Below, in pieces: positions 17,791 to 27,017 of a stretch of 59,945 nucleotides of DNA. This DNA is from Magnetovibrio sp. PR-2 (GTDB lineage: Bacteria; Pseudomonadota; Alphaproteobacteria; Rhodospirillales; Magnetovibrionaceae). The stretch lies in the NCBI RefSeq assembly GCF_036689815.1, contig NZ_JBAHUR010000019.1, forward strand, positions 1 through 59,945. Direction: 5' to 3'. The position numbers and the translations under genes were made by a program. Positions within the stretch are counted from its first letter, which is position 1; every line of letters starts with the position of its first letter. The notes beneath the pieces are model-generated. The model saw nothing but the letters and a program-made list of their open reading frames with translations. It made no database searches and was not told the origin of the DNA.

Positions 17791-17992
17791 TCGCCTAGAC
17801 CTTGAGGGCGCATAATCCCTTGGCGGCGGTTTAGACACCGCTGTTGGGATGTGCTCGGCTCAGTATAGATTAGCGCGGCACACCTATAAGTAGTTATATT
17901 AGCTGAATAGTGTTGACGCACGAATAAAGAGTACATATTGTCGGAAGCAACTTAACAGTGTTTTTATTGATTTTGTGCGTGCGGTGCTCTCC

Positions 17993-18835
17993 ATGTCCAA
18001 TTTCCGAATACTCATTTCGGGTTTTCTACTCCTTTTTGTGACGTCTTGCGGGCCAACAGCCAACGAGATTCGCGAAGAAATAGCCAAGAGAGATCAGAAA
18101 GCCAGTCTTGAAAGACTGGAGCGTGAACGCGAGTTCAAAATAATAATCGAGGAATTTAAGCGCGAAAGAGATGCAAAAGACAGACGTGTCGCAGAAGAAG
18201 AGCGTCGGCTAAATGCAGAGCTGGAGGCGCAGCGCCGTCGTGCACAAGAGCTGGAGGCTCAGCGGCGTAAAGAACTCGCCGCTCGTCTAGAAATCGAACG
18301 TCAAAAGCGTGAGGCAGAGGCCCGCGCAGCTGAGGATCTGCGCAAAGCACAAGAGCGCGCCAGCGTCGAAAGCACCTTAGTTCGTCAAAATACTGAAAAC
18401 TTTCAAAACCTTAAAAAACTAATTATGGAGCTGGATTATAAATTGCTCGAATTGGGTTCTGAAATCGATGCCTTTCTTTCGCCGAACAGTGCGAAGAATG
18501 TCGAAGATGTCGGTGCCACCATTGTGCGGCTGAACAACGAAATCAACGTCTTGAAGCAAGAGATCATTGAAGGCAGCGCCCCTCCTGAGGAAAGCATGGA
18601 AAAAATCACCGCGATTACCGAACAAGCAAAAAAGGTTCAGGGGCAGCTTGGTGAAATTGAGCAGGAACAAAAGCGACAAGTCATCTCTTTGACACCGAAA
18701 TCATATGGTAAGGGAGAAGATTGGGACGCCTTTAAAGAGTATGACCTGAAAAGCATCGCGCCTGAGATCTACAACTTTTACATCCTCAAGAGGAGAACCA
18801 TTGAAGGCTTGGCAAAGGACGCAGCTCGACGATGA
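17993..18835 (+). CDS. Coiled-coil lipoprotein, first gene of a five-gene envelope operon
   Basis: A 280-residue protein. The N-terminus is a lipoprotein signal: FRILISGFLLLFVTSC with the lipidated cysteine at 19 (lipobox VTSC). Residues about 27-130 are an unbroken highly charged coiled coil rich in E, R, K and A, with repeats such as QRRRAQELEAQRRKEL. The C-terminal 100 residues are less charged and may form a short globular cap. I know no specific family. The stop overlaps the next start (ATGA at 18832-18835). The coiled coil could span the periplasm from a membrane anchor. Confidence 0.75.
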   Translation: MSNFRILISGFLLLFVTSCGPTANEIREEIAKRDQKASLERLEREREFKIIIEEFKRERDAKDRRVAEEERRLNAELEAQRRRAQELEAQRRKELAARLEIERQKREAEARAAEDLRKAQERASVESTLVRQNTENFQNLKKLIMELDYKLLELGSEIDAFLSPNSAKNVEDVGATIVRLNNEINVLKQEIIEGSAPPEESMEKITAITEQAKKVQGQLGEIEQEQKRQVISLTPKSYGKGEDWDAFKEYDLKSIAPEIYNFYILKRRTIEGLAKDAARR

Positions 18836-20526
18836 TTTGGGGTTTGACAGAACACCGTAAGGCCTATGAAGAACTCAGCCAGGAGGCCCAACGGCTTGAG
18901 GCTGAGGTTGAGGAGCATAACGGCACACGTATGCGTCTAGAAGCCGAGATGAAAGAGGTAATCGGCAATGCCGACAGTCTGGGCCGAAAAGCGGCACAAG
19001 ATATAATTCGGCGTCGGCCCGCGTTGACATCTCCTGAGCAACTTCAAATTCCCGTGGACAAGCATGGCTTTTCGCTTGGCATGGTGACCGGTATATTGGA
19101 TCCGGCTATTGAAAGAGTTCAGTATTGGGACAGCTGGCGAAAACGCACACTTCTCGAATTTGAGAACATCGGAAACAAGGCGAATGAACTACTCCAAGGT
19201 AAGCCGTCAACATTGGATCTATTGGTTCGCAAGAAAAAATTGAAACGGCGCCTTGAAGCGTTACGCGAAGATTGCTCACATGAAAAAGCCGATCCGGAGC
19301 TTTCCGATTATCTTCAGGTCAAGGAACGCTTCGTCGAACAACAAACAGTCGATAACGATGGCTATGCATCAGGTTCGTTACTGAAATACATTTTGATTGC
19401 CAGCGGACTTTTTATCGTAGATAGCGTCGTCAATTTTTGGATATTGAAGGGCTACTTGGGAAAAACAGGGTTTGTCAGTTTCTTTTTTGCGGCCCTAATC
19501 GTGGTGTTCTTTGGCATTGCCGCGCATTTGGCGGGTGGCTTGTTAAAACATGGCGTGACAAGTACCAATGAGAACGCTGAAAACAATGCCCGTGTGTTTG
19601 AGAACGCAGTGTTGGGGCCATTCCGATTCAATCGGTTGTACCGCCCGTTTACCACGGCCAGCTTTTTTGTGATGTTTTTTTTAGGCTCGGGAATAGCCTT
19701 TTTGATTTTGCCCCGCTTGTCTGATTTGAACGGTTTGGTGAGCTCTATTTGGGACAGTTTGACCGGTTTGTTTCAAGATGCTGCAGAACAAACCGCACGT
19801 GTACGTGAGAATTTGAGCGGCGTCGCGGATAACGTAACGGCACCGTTAGAAATGACTGGCGCAGTCAATATAACGGGGTTTTCCGCACTGGATCCGGTGT
19901 TTTGGGCATTGCCTTTTGCGAATGTCTTGTTGATTGCTGTAGCCATCACAAACGCCTACCGCTATCACCCAAGCTTTCCAGAACTTAGTCAAACGGAAAC
20001 GAAACTCGCTGAGCGTGAGGTGCGCTGGCAAAGTGCCTTGGCACAAGCCAAAGAGGACTATGAAACGGTAGATGCACAAATTAAAGAAAATGAGACGGTG
20101 CAACAAAATATTGAGCAGAACCTAAAGGGAATAGCTGCACGGGTTGAAGGGCAACGAAACGGATTAAATGATACGAGCCCTGCAGTTGTCTACAGCTGCG
20201 TAGCCCAATTTACCAACAAGGCGTGCATGATTTTTCACGACGCATTTGAACGTTTATTGTGCGCTGAACTTAAAATTCATGAACCAAAATATATCAAAGT
20301 CCCACGCAGTGGAGATGCCGATTTTGAGCGTGCTGACCCGAATCCAACATATCTAGGATCGAATGGCGACCTCTTGGACAAATTGGTAAGCCGGCCTCAC
20401 ACACGATTAAGCTTGCAAGTTCCGCTGGTCTCTGCAACCGCAATGGTTTGGGGCGGTCAAAAGAATGAAACGACATCTCAGGCAATCGATCCATATTTGA
20501 ATCTCGGTAAAGAGGAGGGAGTATAA
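18832..20526 (+). CDS. Large membrane protein with coiled-coil flanks, unknown function
   Basis: A 564-residue protein. Residues 1-45 are a coiled coil. Hydrophobic segments follow near 183-205 (LKYILIASGLFIVDSVVNF), 211-237 (FVSFFFAALIVVFFGIAAHLAGG), 275-297 (ASFFVMFFLGSGIAFLILP) and 360-378 (PVFWALPFANVLLIAVAIT). A second coiled coil lies at about 390-450, and the C-terminal 100 residues are soluble. The predicted shape is a polytopic inner-membrane protein with long cytoplasmic or periplasmic rods. It is coupled to the lipoprotein gene by a 4-base overlap and to the next gene by one base. No family recognised. Confidence 0.72.
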   Translation: MIWGLTEHRKAYEELSQEAQRLEAEVEEHNGTRMRLEAEMKEVIGNADSLGRKAAQDIIRRRPALTSPEQLQIPVDKHGFSLGMVTGILDPAIERVQYWDSWRKRTLLEFENIGNKANELLQGKPSTLDLLVRKKKLKRRLEALREDCSHEKADPELSDYLQVKERFVEQQTVDNDGYASGSLLKYILIASGLFIVDSVVNFWILKGYLGKTGFVSFFFAALIVVFFGIAAHLAGGLLKHGVTSTNENAENNARVFENAVLGPFRFNRLYRPFTTASFFVMFFLGSGIAFLILPRLSDLNGLVSSIWDSLTGLFQDAAEQTARVRENLSGVADNVTAPLEMTGAVNITGFSALDPVFWALPFANVLLIAVAITNAYRYHPSFPELSQTETKLAEREVRWQSALAQAKEDYETVDAQIKENETVQQNIEQNLKGIAARVEGQRNGLNDTSPAVVYSCVAQFTNKACMIFHDAFERLLCAELKIHEPKYIKVPRSGDADFERADPNPTYLGSNGDLLDKLVSRPHTRLSLQVPLVSATAMVWGGQKNETTSQAIDPYLNLGKEEGV

Positions 20527-21746
20527 TGCCGTTGTCTGCCATCCGTGCCGTTGCGTTTTTTCTATGTGCAATGACGATTTTACCCAATGTTCCTACGGCC
20601 TCCCCGCGGGCTGAACGGGAAGCTTCCGTGTTCATCGAAGAATGCGACCCTACGGTCACGCGTCAGACAATTGTCTTGATAGATTTGGCCAGTGTGGCAC
20701 AAGCCCGCAAAGAATTTGAACGCGCGGTTCTGCAGCCGTCTGGCATACTTGGCCCCAACGGTTTGGTCGACGGTGAAGGCTATCACATTTTGGTGTTTGA
20801 TAGTCGTTTCGACAATCCATCACGGTTCCAGTACCACATTCGTGGGTGCACCATTGGCCCAAAATCCAGGGCAGCTCCGGCCGGGAGAGATCCATTTGAT
20901 TTAGCAGACGACAAGCGCCAGCTCGCAACACAGCAGTTATCGGCTTCTCTTCGAAATTTGGTGGAGCTTGCGGGGGTGCCATCTAGTGATGGATACTCAC
21001 CGAAGTTGTCGACCTTGTTGAATGCCTTGTATGGCGTTACTGAATTGACGGACAATCGCGATACGATCTCCCGTCTATTTGTTTGCGCCAATTTGTACGC
21101 CCACGAGCAGGGGGCCAGTGGTCAACGCCAGGTGCCCGGTGCTGTGGTTAACCAGAAGTCCCGTATTACAATCAATGATTTGAACCTACAAAGGGTTGAA
21201 ACTCACGCTTTCTGCGTCGACAACCAAACGCTTCCGCGTGATCAATCCAGCAGGGTTGCCGAGTTGTACCTGAAGTATTGGAAGGGTTTGTTATCTGGTG
21301 CGGGAGGCAAACTGGCGTCCTTTGGCATGGACCTTGGCTCTCCAGGCATGGCAGGGAATAGTGTTCCCGCAGGCCTGCCCGTTATCCTTCACGCCAAGGG
21401 CTATTTAGGCCCCGCCGGTGCGTTAGATGATAAGGGTATTGAGATTAAACTGGATCTGACCATGCGCAACAATGGCGGTAAGGAAATGATTGATTGGTTA
21501 ACCGTCTTTCGCCCCGGCGGCACGATGAGTGCTCCTGTAAAAGGCATGATGACATGCGGCAGCCGAACATGTAGCTATCGCGGCGTCGTCGACGGTTTGG
21601 TTGAAGATCAAGCGGGTGGGCCAAAAAATGGTGACATTATTGAAATGGTTATTAGCCAGATCATCTATGGAGTTGTCTTAAAGCCGGGGGTGAACGGACC
21701 CCCCCATAAGCCGAAATATAGCTTCGTGGCTGTGGTGGATCGATAG
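20526..21746 (+). CDS. Secreted protein, possibly with a von Willebrand-A-like fold
   Basis: A 406-residue protein with a signal peptide (AIRAVAFFLCAMTILPNVPTA). After it comes QTIVLIDLASVAQARKEFE, which has the form of a hydrophobic strand with an Asp (DxxS) as in vWA-type domains, and a long middle domain with several cysteines (ECDPTV, GCTIG, FVCANLY, FCVDNQ). The C-terminal part, from about residue 270, is rich in beta-type sequence. It is expected in the periplasm. Its first base is the last base of the preceding stop codon (TAATG), so synthesis is coupled. The vWA suggestion is weak; structure prediction would settle it. Confidence 0.65.
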   Translation: MPLSAIRAVAFFLCAMTILPNVPTASPRAEREASVFIEECDPTVTRQTIVLIDLASVAQARKEFERAVLQPSGILGPNGLVDGEGYHILVFDSRFDNPSRFQYHIRGCTIGPKSRAAPAGRDPFDLADDKRQLATQQLSASLRNLVELAGVPSSDGYSPKLSTLLNALYGVTELTDNRDTISRLFVCANLYAHEQGASGQRQVPGAVVNQKSRITINDLNLQRVETHAFCVDNQTLPRDQSSRVAELYLKYWKGLLSGAGGKLASFGMDLGSPGMAGNSVPAGLPVILHAKGYLGPAGALDDKGIEIKLDLTMRNNGGKEMIDWLTVFRPGGTMSAPVKGMMTCGSRTCSYRGVVDGLVEDQAGGPKNGDIIEMVISQIIYGVVLKPGVNGPPHKPKYSFVAVVDR

Positions 21747-21748
21747 TT

Positions 21749-22702
21749 ATGGGTACATATCGGTATTTTTGGTTTTTTATCCCAGCAGTTGCGGCTGTGG
21801 TGATTTTGTTTGGTCTTCTCCCGCTTGTTTTTGTGAGCCAAGAAAAATTCGTCTTGCTTGCGGGTGTTGTCATGGTTGCAGAAATGTGCGCTTATTTTAC
21901 GCACCTTTGGGTTTTGCACCACACCTTGAACAAGATCAATTGCTTTTGGTTCAAACCCTGTGTGGAGACTGGCTATTTAAACCCTGATGTTCTGCGCGCG
22001 CTTGGCTGGGTTGACAGTCCGCATTGTAAAGGGAGGAATAACCCTACAATAGGACATCACTTTGGCGATCCTGAAAGTCGCAAAGGGGCAGGCTCAGTAC
22101 CAATGCAAATTTTTGGCTATGGCATTTTGACGTTCATTGTCCCTTGTTTATTTGTGATCATCACCAACGTACTTCCCTTAGAAGAAATTCGCCGTCTCTT
22201 GAATCCTGAGCATATTATAGGCCTCGGCAGCAGTCTGGAAGCCAGAGACTCAGGGGAGGTTGTTTGGAGCATCCCCAGAGGCTTGTTGGCGCAAATTGCC
22301 ATGGGCAGTCTGATTGTATTGATCACGGCAGAGCTATCCACGCTCTTTTCCCTGCATTCGGAAACAGCCCCGATTGCTCGAGATTCGCTTATCATCACCA
22401 TGGCGATGGATGTTTGCGCTGTCTTTTTTATATTGATTTTTGATGTTTTAGATTTGTTTCCGTCTGATGTTGGTAGCTCTGGGGATGGCAAGTATGCGTT
22501 ATCCTTATTCCTTGTTGCGCTTTGGGCAACGGCATCACTTGTCAGTCTAACAACCCTTGTTTTTGCAAGGCGCATGGCGGACCAACTGCCGGATATGACG
22601 TACGAACTTTTGAAGATTGTCGGTGCTGGCCATGTGCGCCAAGTTCCGCTCTGCAGAGGCAATGCACGCGGCGAATGTGGGTGTTTCGACGGGCCGCAAT
22701 AG
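21749..22702 (+). CDS. Polytopic membrane protein, unknown function
   Basis: A 317-residue protein with about six hydrophobic segments: near 5-30, 34-53, 120-141, 178-198, 208-231 and 249-272. The loop between the second and third carries several cysteines and histidines (INCFWFKPCVETG, SPHCKGRNN, GHHFGD), and the C-terminal tail has a Cys cluster (PLCRGNARGECGCF), perhaps metal-binding. It starts 2 bases after the secreted protein's stop. I recognise no transporter or enzyme family. Confidence 0.7.
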   Translation: MGTYRYFWFFIPAVAAVVILFGLLPLVFVSQEKFVLLAGVVMVAEMCAYFTHLWVLHHTLNKINCFWFKPCVETGYLNPDVLRALGWVDSPHCKGRNNPTIGHHFGDPESRKGAGSVPMQIFGYGILTFIVPCLFVIITNVLPLEEIRRLLNPEHIIGLGSSLEARDSGEVVWSIPRGLLAQIAMGSLIVLITAELSTLFSLHSETAPIARDSLIITMAMDVCAVFFILIFDVLDLFPSDVGSSGDGKYALSLFLVALWATASLVSLTTLVFARRMADQLPDMTYELLKIVGAGHVRQVPLCRGNARGECGCFDGPQ

Positions 22703-22717
22703 TCGGAGTGTTCAAAA

Positions 22718-23473
22718 ATGGCCGAACGTGAGTCTAATTCAACAACTCAACTGGCGAACAGTGAGATAAACGATTTCTTGCAGCTCCGTGATCGGCTGAT
22801 GGCCGACATGAATGCGCGTGAGCGCAAGTCCAGCTTGGGATTGATTATTCTGTTTACAGTATTGATCGGTCAGCTGTTTTATTTCGGGACCTATTTCATC
22901 CGGGCAGATGAGAAAGCATCATCGAACTTTGACGAAATACGACGGGATGTGGCTGAGCTCCAGGAGATCTACCGGGATCAGCAGAAGCTCTTAGACAACA
23001 TTGGTGAGGCGAACATCGGCTTGATACAAATGCCGCCTGCCGCAGAGCCGCAGGATAACGCAATCCTTGAGCGTCCCAAAGTTAATCCTGAAATGCCTGT
23101 TGACCTTGGAGCTTCGTCGCGCTCGCCCGATGAGACGCCAGTGCCCCCGGTGTTGGAAAAGCTTGAGCCCGCGTCTCTTCCCGACCTTTTTTCTTCGGGG
23201 TCACGCCAGAACGAGGGTCCGATTGGTGATCGCGCGCCCACTCAGCAATTGCCTGTCGAACAGGTATCAAAACCGGCACAACGGCCGCTGGGATGCAGTC
23301 AGGGTTTAATCTCAAGATTTACGAATACGGCCTTCGTAGAGAATTTACCCATAGGGATGGACAGGGCAGATATTTATGAGCGCTTATCAGCATTGTTGCA
23401 AAACTGTCGTTCGGTGCTCAGCCGTGAAGAACGCTCTGGGCTAGAGGCGAACCGAGCGCGGCTGCTGGAGTAG
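22718..23473 (+). CDS. Single-pass membrane protein with periplasmic coiled coil and Pro-rich linker
   Basis: A 251-residue protein. A cytoplasmic start of about 40 residues, one transmembrane helix near 42-64 (LGLIILFTVLIGQLFYFGTYF), a coiled coil near 70-100, a proline-rich linker (about 105-185) and a small C-terminal domain with two cysteines (PLGCSQGL and NCRSVLS). The overall plan resembles scaffold proteins of envelope complexes. It is the last gene of the run that begins at 17993 and converges on the cNMP-binding gene of the export cluster. Confidence 0.7.
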   Translation: MAERESNSTTQLANSEINDFLQLRDRLMADMNARERKSSLGLIILFTVLIGQLFYFGTYFIRADEKASSNFDEIRRDVAELQEIYRDQQKLLDNIGEANIGLIQMPPAAEPQDNAILERPKVNPEMPVDLGASSRSPDETPVPPVLEKLEPASLPDLFSSGSRQNEGPIGDRAPTQQLPVEQVSKPAQRPLGCSQGLISRFTNTAFVENLPIGMDRADIYERLSALLQNCRSVLSREERSGLEANRARLLE

Positions 23474-23508
23474 TTGGTACGCCTCCACCCAAGCCAATAG
23501 TCGTCAGC

Positions 23509-24048
23509 CTAAGCGCCAATTAATTTTTTCAGCATGCGATCAAACCGTGCCCCGGCGAGATGGACGCTGTCTAAAACATTGAGGTCTAACTCACCCTCCA
23601 ATTCGATTTCATCGTCAAGACCGCCGTCATTGTCGCCGTAGCCCATGGTTTGCACTGTGCCACGCATGCGGTCCGACAAGAACGTTGCCAGGGCTTTGTA
23701 AAACCGTGCTGCAAAGCCGATGTCTTGGAGCAGTTTTTGATTAATCACATCCTGGGACAAAGCCAGCACAGTTGCATCCTCTTCGACGATGATGGACGCA
23801 GAGGGCGGGCGGGAGTCGATAAATGACATTTCCCCCACAATTTCGCCCGAACCGAGGTCCGCGACTTTACCAAGCCCTTTGATTGATGCGGACATTTTAC
23901 CATCCAAGATGATGTACATGTCAGATAATGGTTTGCCCTGCGCAATCAAGACATCGCCCTGGGCTGCGCGCTTGCGGGTACCGTTTTGGGATAGCCAGTC
24001 AACGTCTTCATCGCTTAATTGGCCCAAAATATAGAGAACCTTTCTCAT
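23509..24048 (-). CDS. Cyclic-nucleotide-binding-domain protein of the NHLM export locus
   Basis: A 179-residue protein. The cNMP fold spans about residues 5-130, with GDVLIAQGKPLSDMYIILDG, a phosphate-binding cassette region GEIVGEMSFIDSRPPSASI (E and R as in functional cassettes) and VLALSQDVINQKL. No helix-turn-helix follows, so it is not a CRP-type regulator; the C-terminal 35 residues are acidic. Such proteins occur in NHLM peptide-export clusters next to the ABC transporters, perhaps gating transport. It lies 21 bases downstream of the second ABC transporter on the same strand. Confidence 0.8.
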   Translation of the reverse strand: MRKVLYILGQLSDEDVDWLSQNGTRKRAAQGDVLIAQGKPLSDMYIILDGKMSASIKGLGKVADLGSGEIVGEMSFIDSRPPSASIIVEEDATVLALSQDVINQKLLQDIGFAARFYKALATFLSDRMRGTVQTMGYGDNDGGLDDEIELEGELDLNVLDSVHLAGARFDRMLKKLIGA

Positions 24049-24069
24049 GGCGCACTCCTTAGGTTTTCA

Positions 24070-27015
24070 TCAAATCAGTTGACGACGGGCCAGTTCGGCA
24101 AATGCTCCGTCGCGTTTCATGAGGTCAGCGTAAGTGCCGCTTTCAACAATGTGGCCTTGGTCAAACACATAAATACAATCGGCATTGATGACCGTGCTCA
24201 GCCGATGGGCTACGGCAATGCGGGTGACGGAAAGTCCGTCCAAACTGTCCGTCACAATCTTCTGGGTGTGATTGTCCAATGCGCTGGTGGCTTCATCGAA
24301 CAGCAAAATTTTGGGTTTGGAAACCAACGCTTGTGCGATGAGCAGACGTTGGACTTGTCCGCCGGACAAGGTCGAGCTACCTTCTGTCAACATGGTGTGC
24401 ATGCCCATGGGCATCTCGCGAATATCGTCTTCAAGCCCGGCCATGCGCGCGGCGTCCCATGCATCGTCTTCCGTTGCAGCTGAGGCACCGCGAATGTTTT
24501 CAAAGATGGATCCGGGCATCAGCTTTCCGTTTTGTAGAACCACACCAATTTGTCGGCGCAAAGCCTGCAAGTCCAGGGTCCGGACATCCTTACCATCATA
24601 AAACACGCCGCCCGTATTGGCTTTTTCAAACCCTAACAGCAATTTGATAAAAGTCGATTTTCCGCAACCTGACGTGCCGACAATGGCGACGGACTCGCCC
24701 GCATGAATATTCATTGATATGCCGTTCAGAACGCGGGGGCTGTCGGTGGCATAACGAAACCCAAGATTGTTAACTTCGATTTCACCGGAAATGGTTCCGG
24801 GGTGGTCCATGCTGTCGTCGACTTCAGGCAGGGCGTGCATGATAGGTTGGGCGCGTTTATACATAGGTGCGGCGTGGAAACACTGGACCACGGCCATGCT
24901 CATTTGGTAGCTGGCGGCTAAGAAGCTGGAAAAGGCTGCAACAAAGGCTAAGAACGCCCCCGTGGACAGGGGGTCTTGATCCGCGCGCATATTGACCAAG
25001 CCAATGACGCCGAATATGGCCGCCATGGCCAAAATTTCATAACCGGATTTAAAGACGCCAAATAGGTTGCCTATTTTCCGCGAAGTGATCATTCGGGCGC
25101 GCACATCACCAAAAGCTTTGCCCCACAAGTTGAAAGCCCGCGTTTCCGCACCCGCAAGGCGCAGTTTCGTGACGCCATTGATGATTTGGAGAACCATGCC
25201 ATAAATCTTTCCACCGATTTTTTCGGCTTCAAAATTGGCTTTCAATTGGGCATAGCCAACCCAAACGGTTACGCCCATCAAAACAAGAAACAGGCCTGTT
25301 GCGAGCATTGCCGCTCGCGGCTCATAATAAAACAGCAGTGCGAAGGAAAAGATCGAAAACACGCCGCTGAGAATTCCGGATAAAACGATTCCGGTTATGG
25401 CGGCACGAATATTTTCCACCATCATGGTGCGCACAGCTAAATCACCTGCGGAATATTGTGCGAAAAAGCTGTTGGGCAAACGCAACAGCCGGTCCAAAAT
25501 AGCGGCCTGCAATCCCCCAGACATGCGCCCTTCTATACGCAATAAGGCGATGTCCCCTGTTATTTTAAAGGCATATGTTGCAACGGCTGCGACAACGAGC
25601 GCTAAGCCAATTTGCATCAGTTGCCCGACTTCATGTCCAGGAACGACGGAATCGAACACCAAAGCGGTTGCAATCGGTGTTACCAATGCGATCAGTCCAC
25701 CGACAGCCCCCATGATGAACACAGTGAGCAGGTCTGATCGGTTTTGAAAAATGCCAAATTTCAAGAGATCCATGATCGTCAATGAACGTTCCGGCAGGGG
25801 CGTGTAGAGCATATAGGCCATGGGCGCAATTGCGCGCGCAATCTCAGCGTCAAGTTCCGTAATCTTGTCCTCAACGGGATCGTGAATGCAATATGAAGCC
25901 CTGCGCCCACCTGTCTGTTTCAACAAAGCCACGGGGCGTTCATCGTTGCCGACAAAACCGACCAGTTGGCCTAAGTCCTGTTTCCACCATTCCCCACTGA
26001 GTGTGACTTGTCGCACGCGCAAGCGTGAAACGCGTGCGATGTCTTCGACGCTGATGCCTTGGTCGTCTGAGCGTCGACCCAGTCGGTCAAGTGATTTCAG
26101 AGAAACTCCAATGGCATCAGCAACCAGTCCACACGCCATAACGGTAGGGCTGCTTGACGTATACTTGTCGCGCCGCTGCCCTGCGTCATCGAGTACCGTA
26201 GCAAATCGGCCCAAGACCTTTGAGGTGTCGGCTTGCACGCGTTTGAACAAATCGGTCAAACGGCGCTTCTCGCGGTCTTTTGCATGGCGTAGGCTGTGGC
26301 TCAAACAGCCAACAGCAATCTCATGAAACTTTTGAATGTGGTTCCACCACATCGGTTGACACAGTAAAGCCGTGCTCGTCATACCATGGACAGTCGTCTC
26401 AGTATCACAGTGCAACCAAGACTGTGGTGTCAGGGGAACCCGGTCGCCATCATGTCCGGGGCCAATAGCAACGATGTCTTTGTAGCGTGCTGTGCCTTCG
26501 CTCAAGGTTGCCCAGACCACTCCGCGCCTAGAGGTCATACGCTCCCCAGGTTCGGCCGTGAGGGTTTCTCCCGCTGCAGCATATGTGTCGGCTGGGCCAC
26601 GTTCGACGATATAGCGCGCCACTCCAGAACCCAGATCCCGAACCCAGGTTTCCACAAGGGGGGTGAGATCTTGCGCAGAGGGTTCATCCAATGGGGTGTT
26701 GGGGTCGTCAGGACAGGAGATACGGCTGATCTGAGATGTTTTTCCGCCGACGCCAATAAAACGCAGATGACTCCCCGGACCTTGGTCGAAGACAAGTGGA
26801 AACAAAATGCCACCAGCAGGCACATGGAACAAAAATGTCCGTGTTTCGGGTTGGTCGGTGTCGTCGCCGGAGACTGCAAAGACATCCACGCTGCCACCGT
26901 CAACACGCCACAGACAAGATTGGTCGTTCAGTTCAATGCTGGCGCCGCCTTCCAAGGAGCGGTGTTGGTGTTCGTCTGAGCCGGCTTGCCACCAGTTTGG
27001 CGCAGGGTGCGTCAT
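24070..27015 (-). CDS. NHLM-family peptide export ABC transporter, second subunit (permease/ATPase)
   Basis: A 981-residue protein. A long N-terminal region of about 400 residues with a cNMP-like beta domain at the start and no peptidase cysteine is followed by an ABC membrane domain (about 405-690) and a nucleotide-binding domain: Walker A VGTSGCGKST, signature TLSGGQVQR and Walker B ILLFDEATSALD. This size and order is that of the partner ABC transporter (ABC2 type) in NHLP/nitrile-hydratase-leader bacteriocin export. The ATG at 27015 follows the stop of the peptidase-bearing partner by 2 bases, so both are co-translated and presumably heterodimerise to move the peptide made from 35030. Confidence 0.9.
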   Translation of the reverse strand: MTHPAPNWWQAGSDEHQHRSLEGGASIELNDQSCLWRVDGGSVDVFAVSGDDTDQPETRTFLFHVPAGGILFPLVFDQGPGSHLRFIGVGGKTSQISRISCPDDPNTPLDEPSAQDLTPLVETWVRDLGSGVARYIVERGPADTYAAAGETLTAEPGERMTSRRGVVWATLSEGTARYKDIVAIGPGHDGDRVPLTPQSWLHCDTETTVHGMTSTALLCQPMWWNHIQKFHEIAVGCLSHSLRHAKDREKRRLTDLFKRVQADTSKVLGRFATVLDDAGQRRDKYTSSSPTVMACGLVADAIGVSLKSLDRLGRRSDDQGISVEDIARVSRLRVRQVTLSGEWWKQDLGQLVGFVGNDERPVALLKQTGGRRASYCIHDPVEDKITELDAEIARAIAPMAYMLYTPLPERSLTIMDLLKFGIFQNRSDLLTVFIMGAVGGLIALVTPIATALVFDSVVPGHEVGQLMQIGLALVVAAVATYAFKITGDIALLRIEGRMSGGLQAAILDRLLRLPNSFFAQYSAGDLAVRTMMVENIRAAITGIVLSGILSGVFSIFSFALLFYYEPRAAMLATGLFLVLMGVTVWVGYAQLKANFEAEKIGGKIYGMVLQIINGVTKLRLAGAETRAFNLWGKAFGDVRARMITSRKIGNLFGVFKSGYEILAMAAIFGVIGLVNMRADQDPLSTGAFLAFVAAFSSFLAASYQMSMAVVQCFHAAPMYKRAQPIMHALPEVDDSMDHPGTISGEIEVNNLGFRYATDSPRVLNGISMNIHAGESVAIVGTSGCGKSTFIKLLLGFEKANTGGVFYDGKDVRTLDLQALRRQIGVVLQNGKLMPGSIFENIRGASAATEDDAWDAARMAGLEDDIREMPMGMHTMLTEGSSTLSGGQVQRLLIAQALVSKPKILLFDEATSALDNHTQKIVTDSLDGLSVTRIAVAHRLSTVINADCIYVFDQGHIVESGTYADLMKRDGAFAELARRQLI

Positions 27016-27017
27016 GA

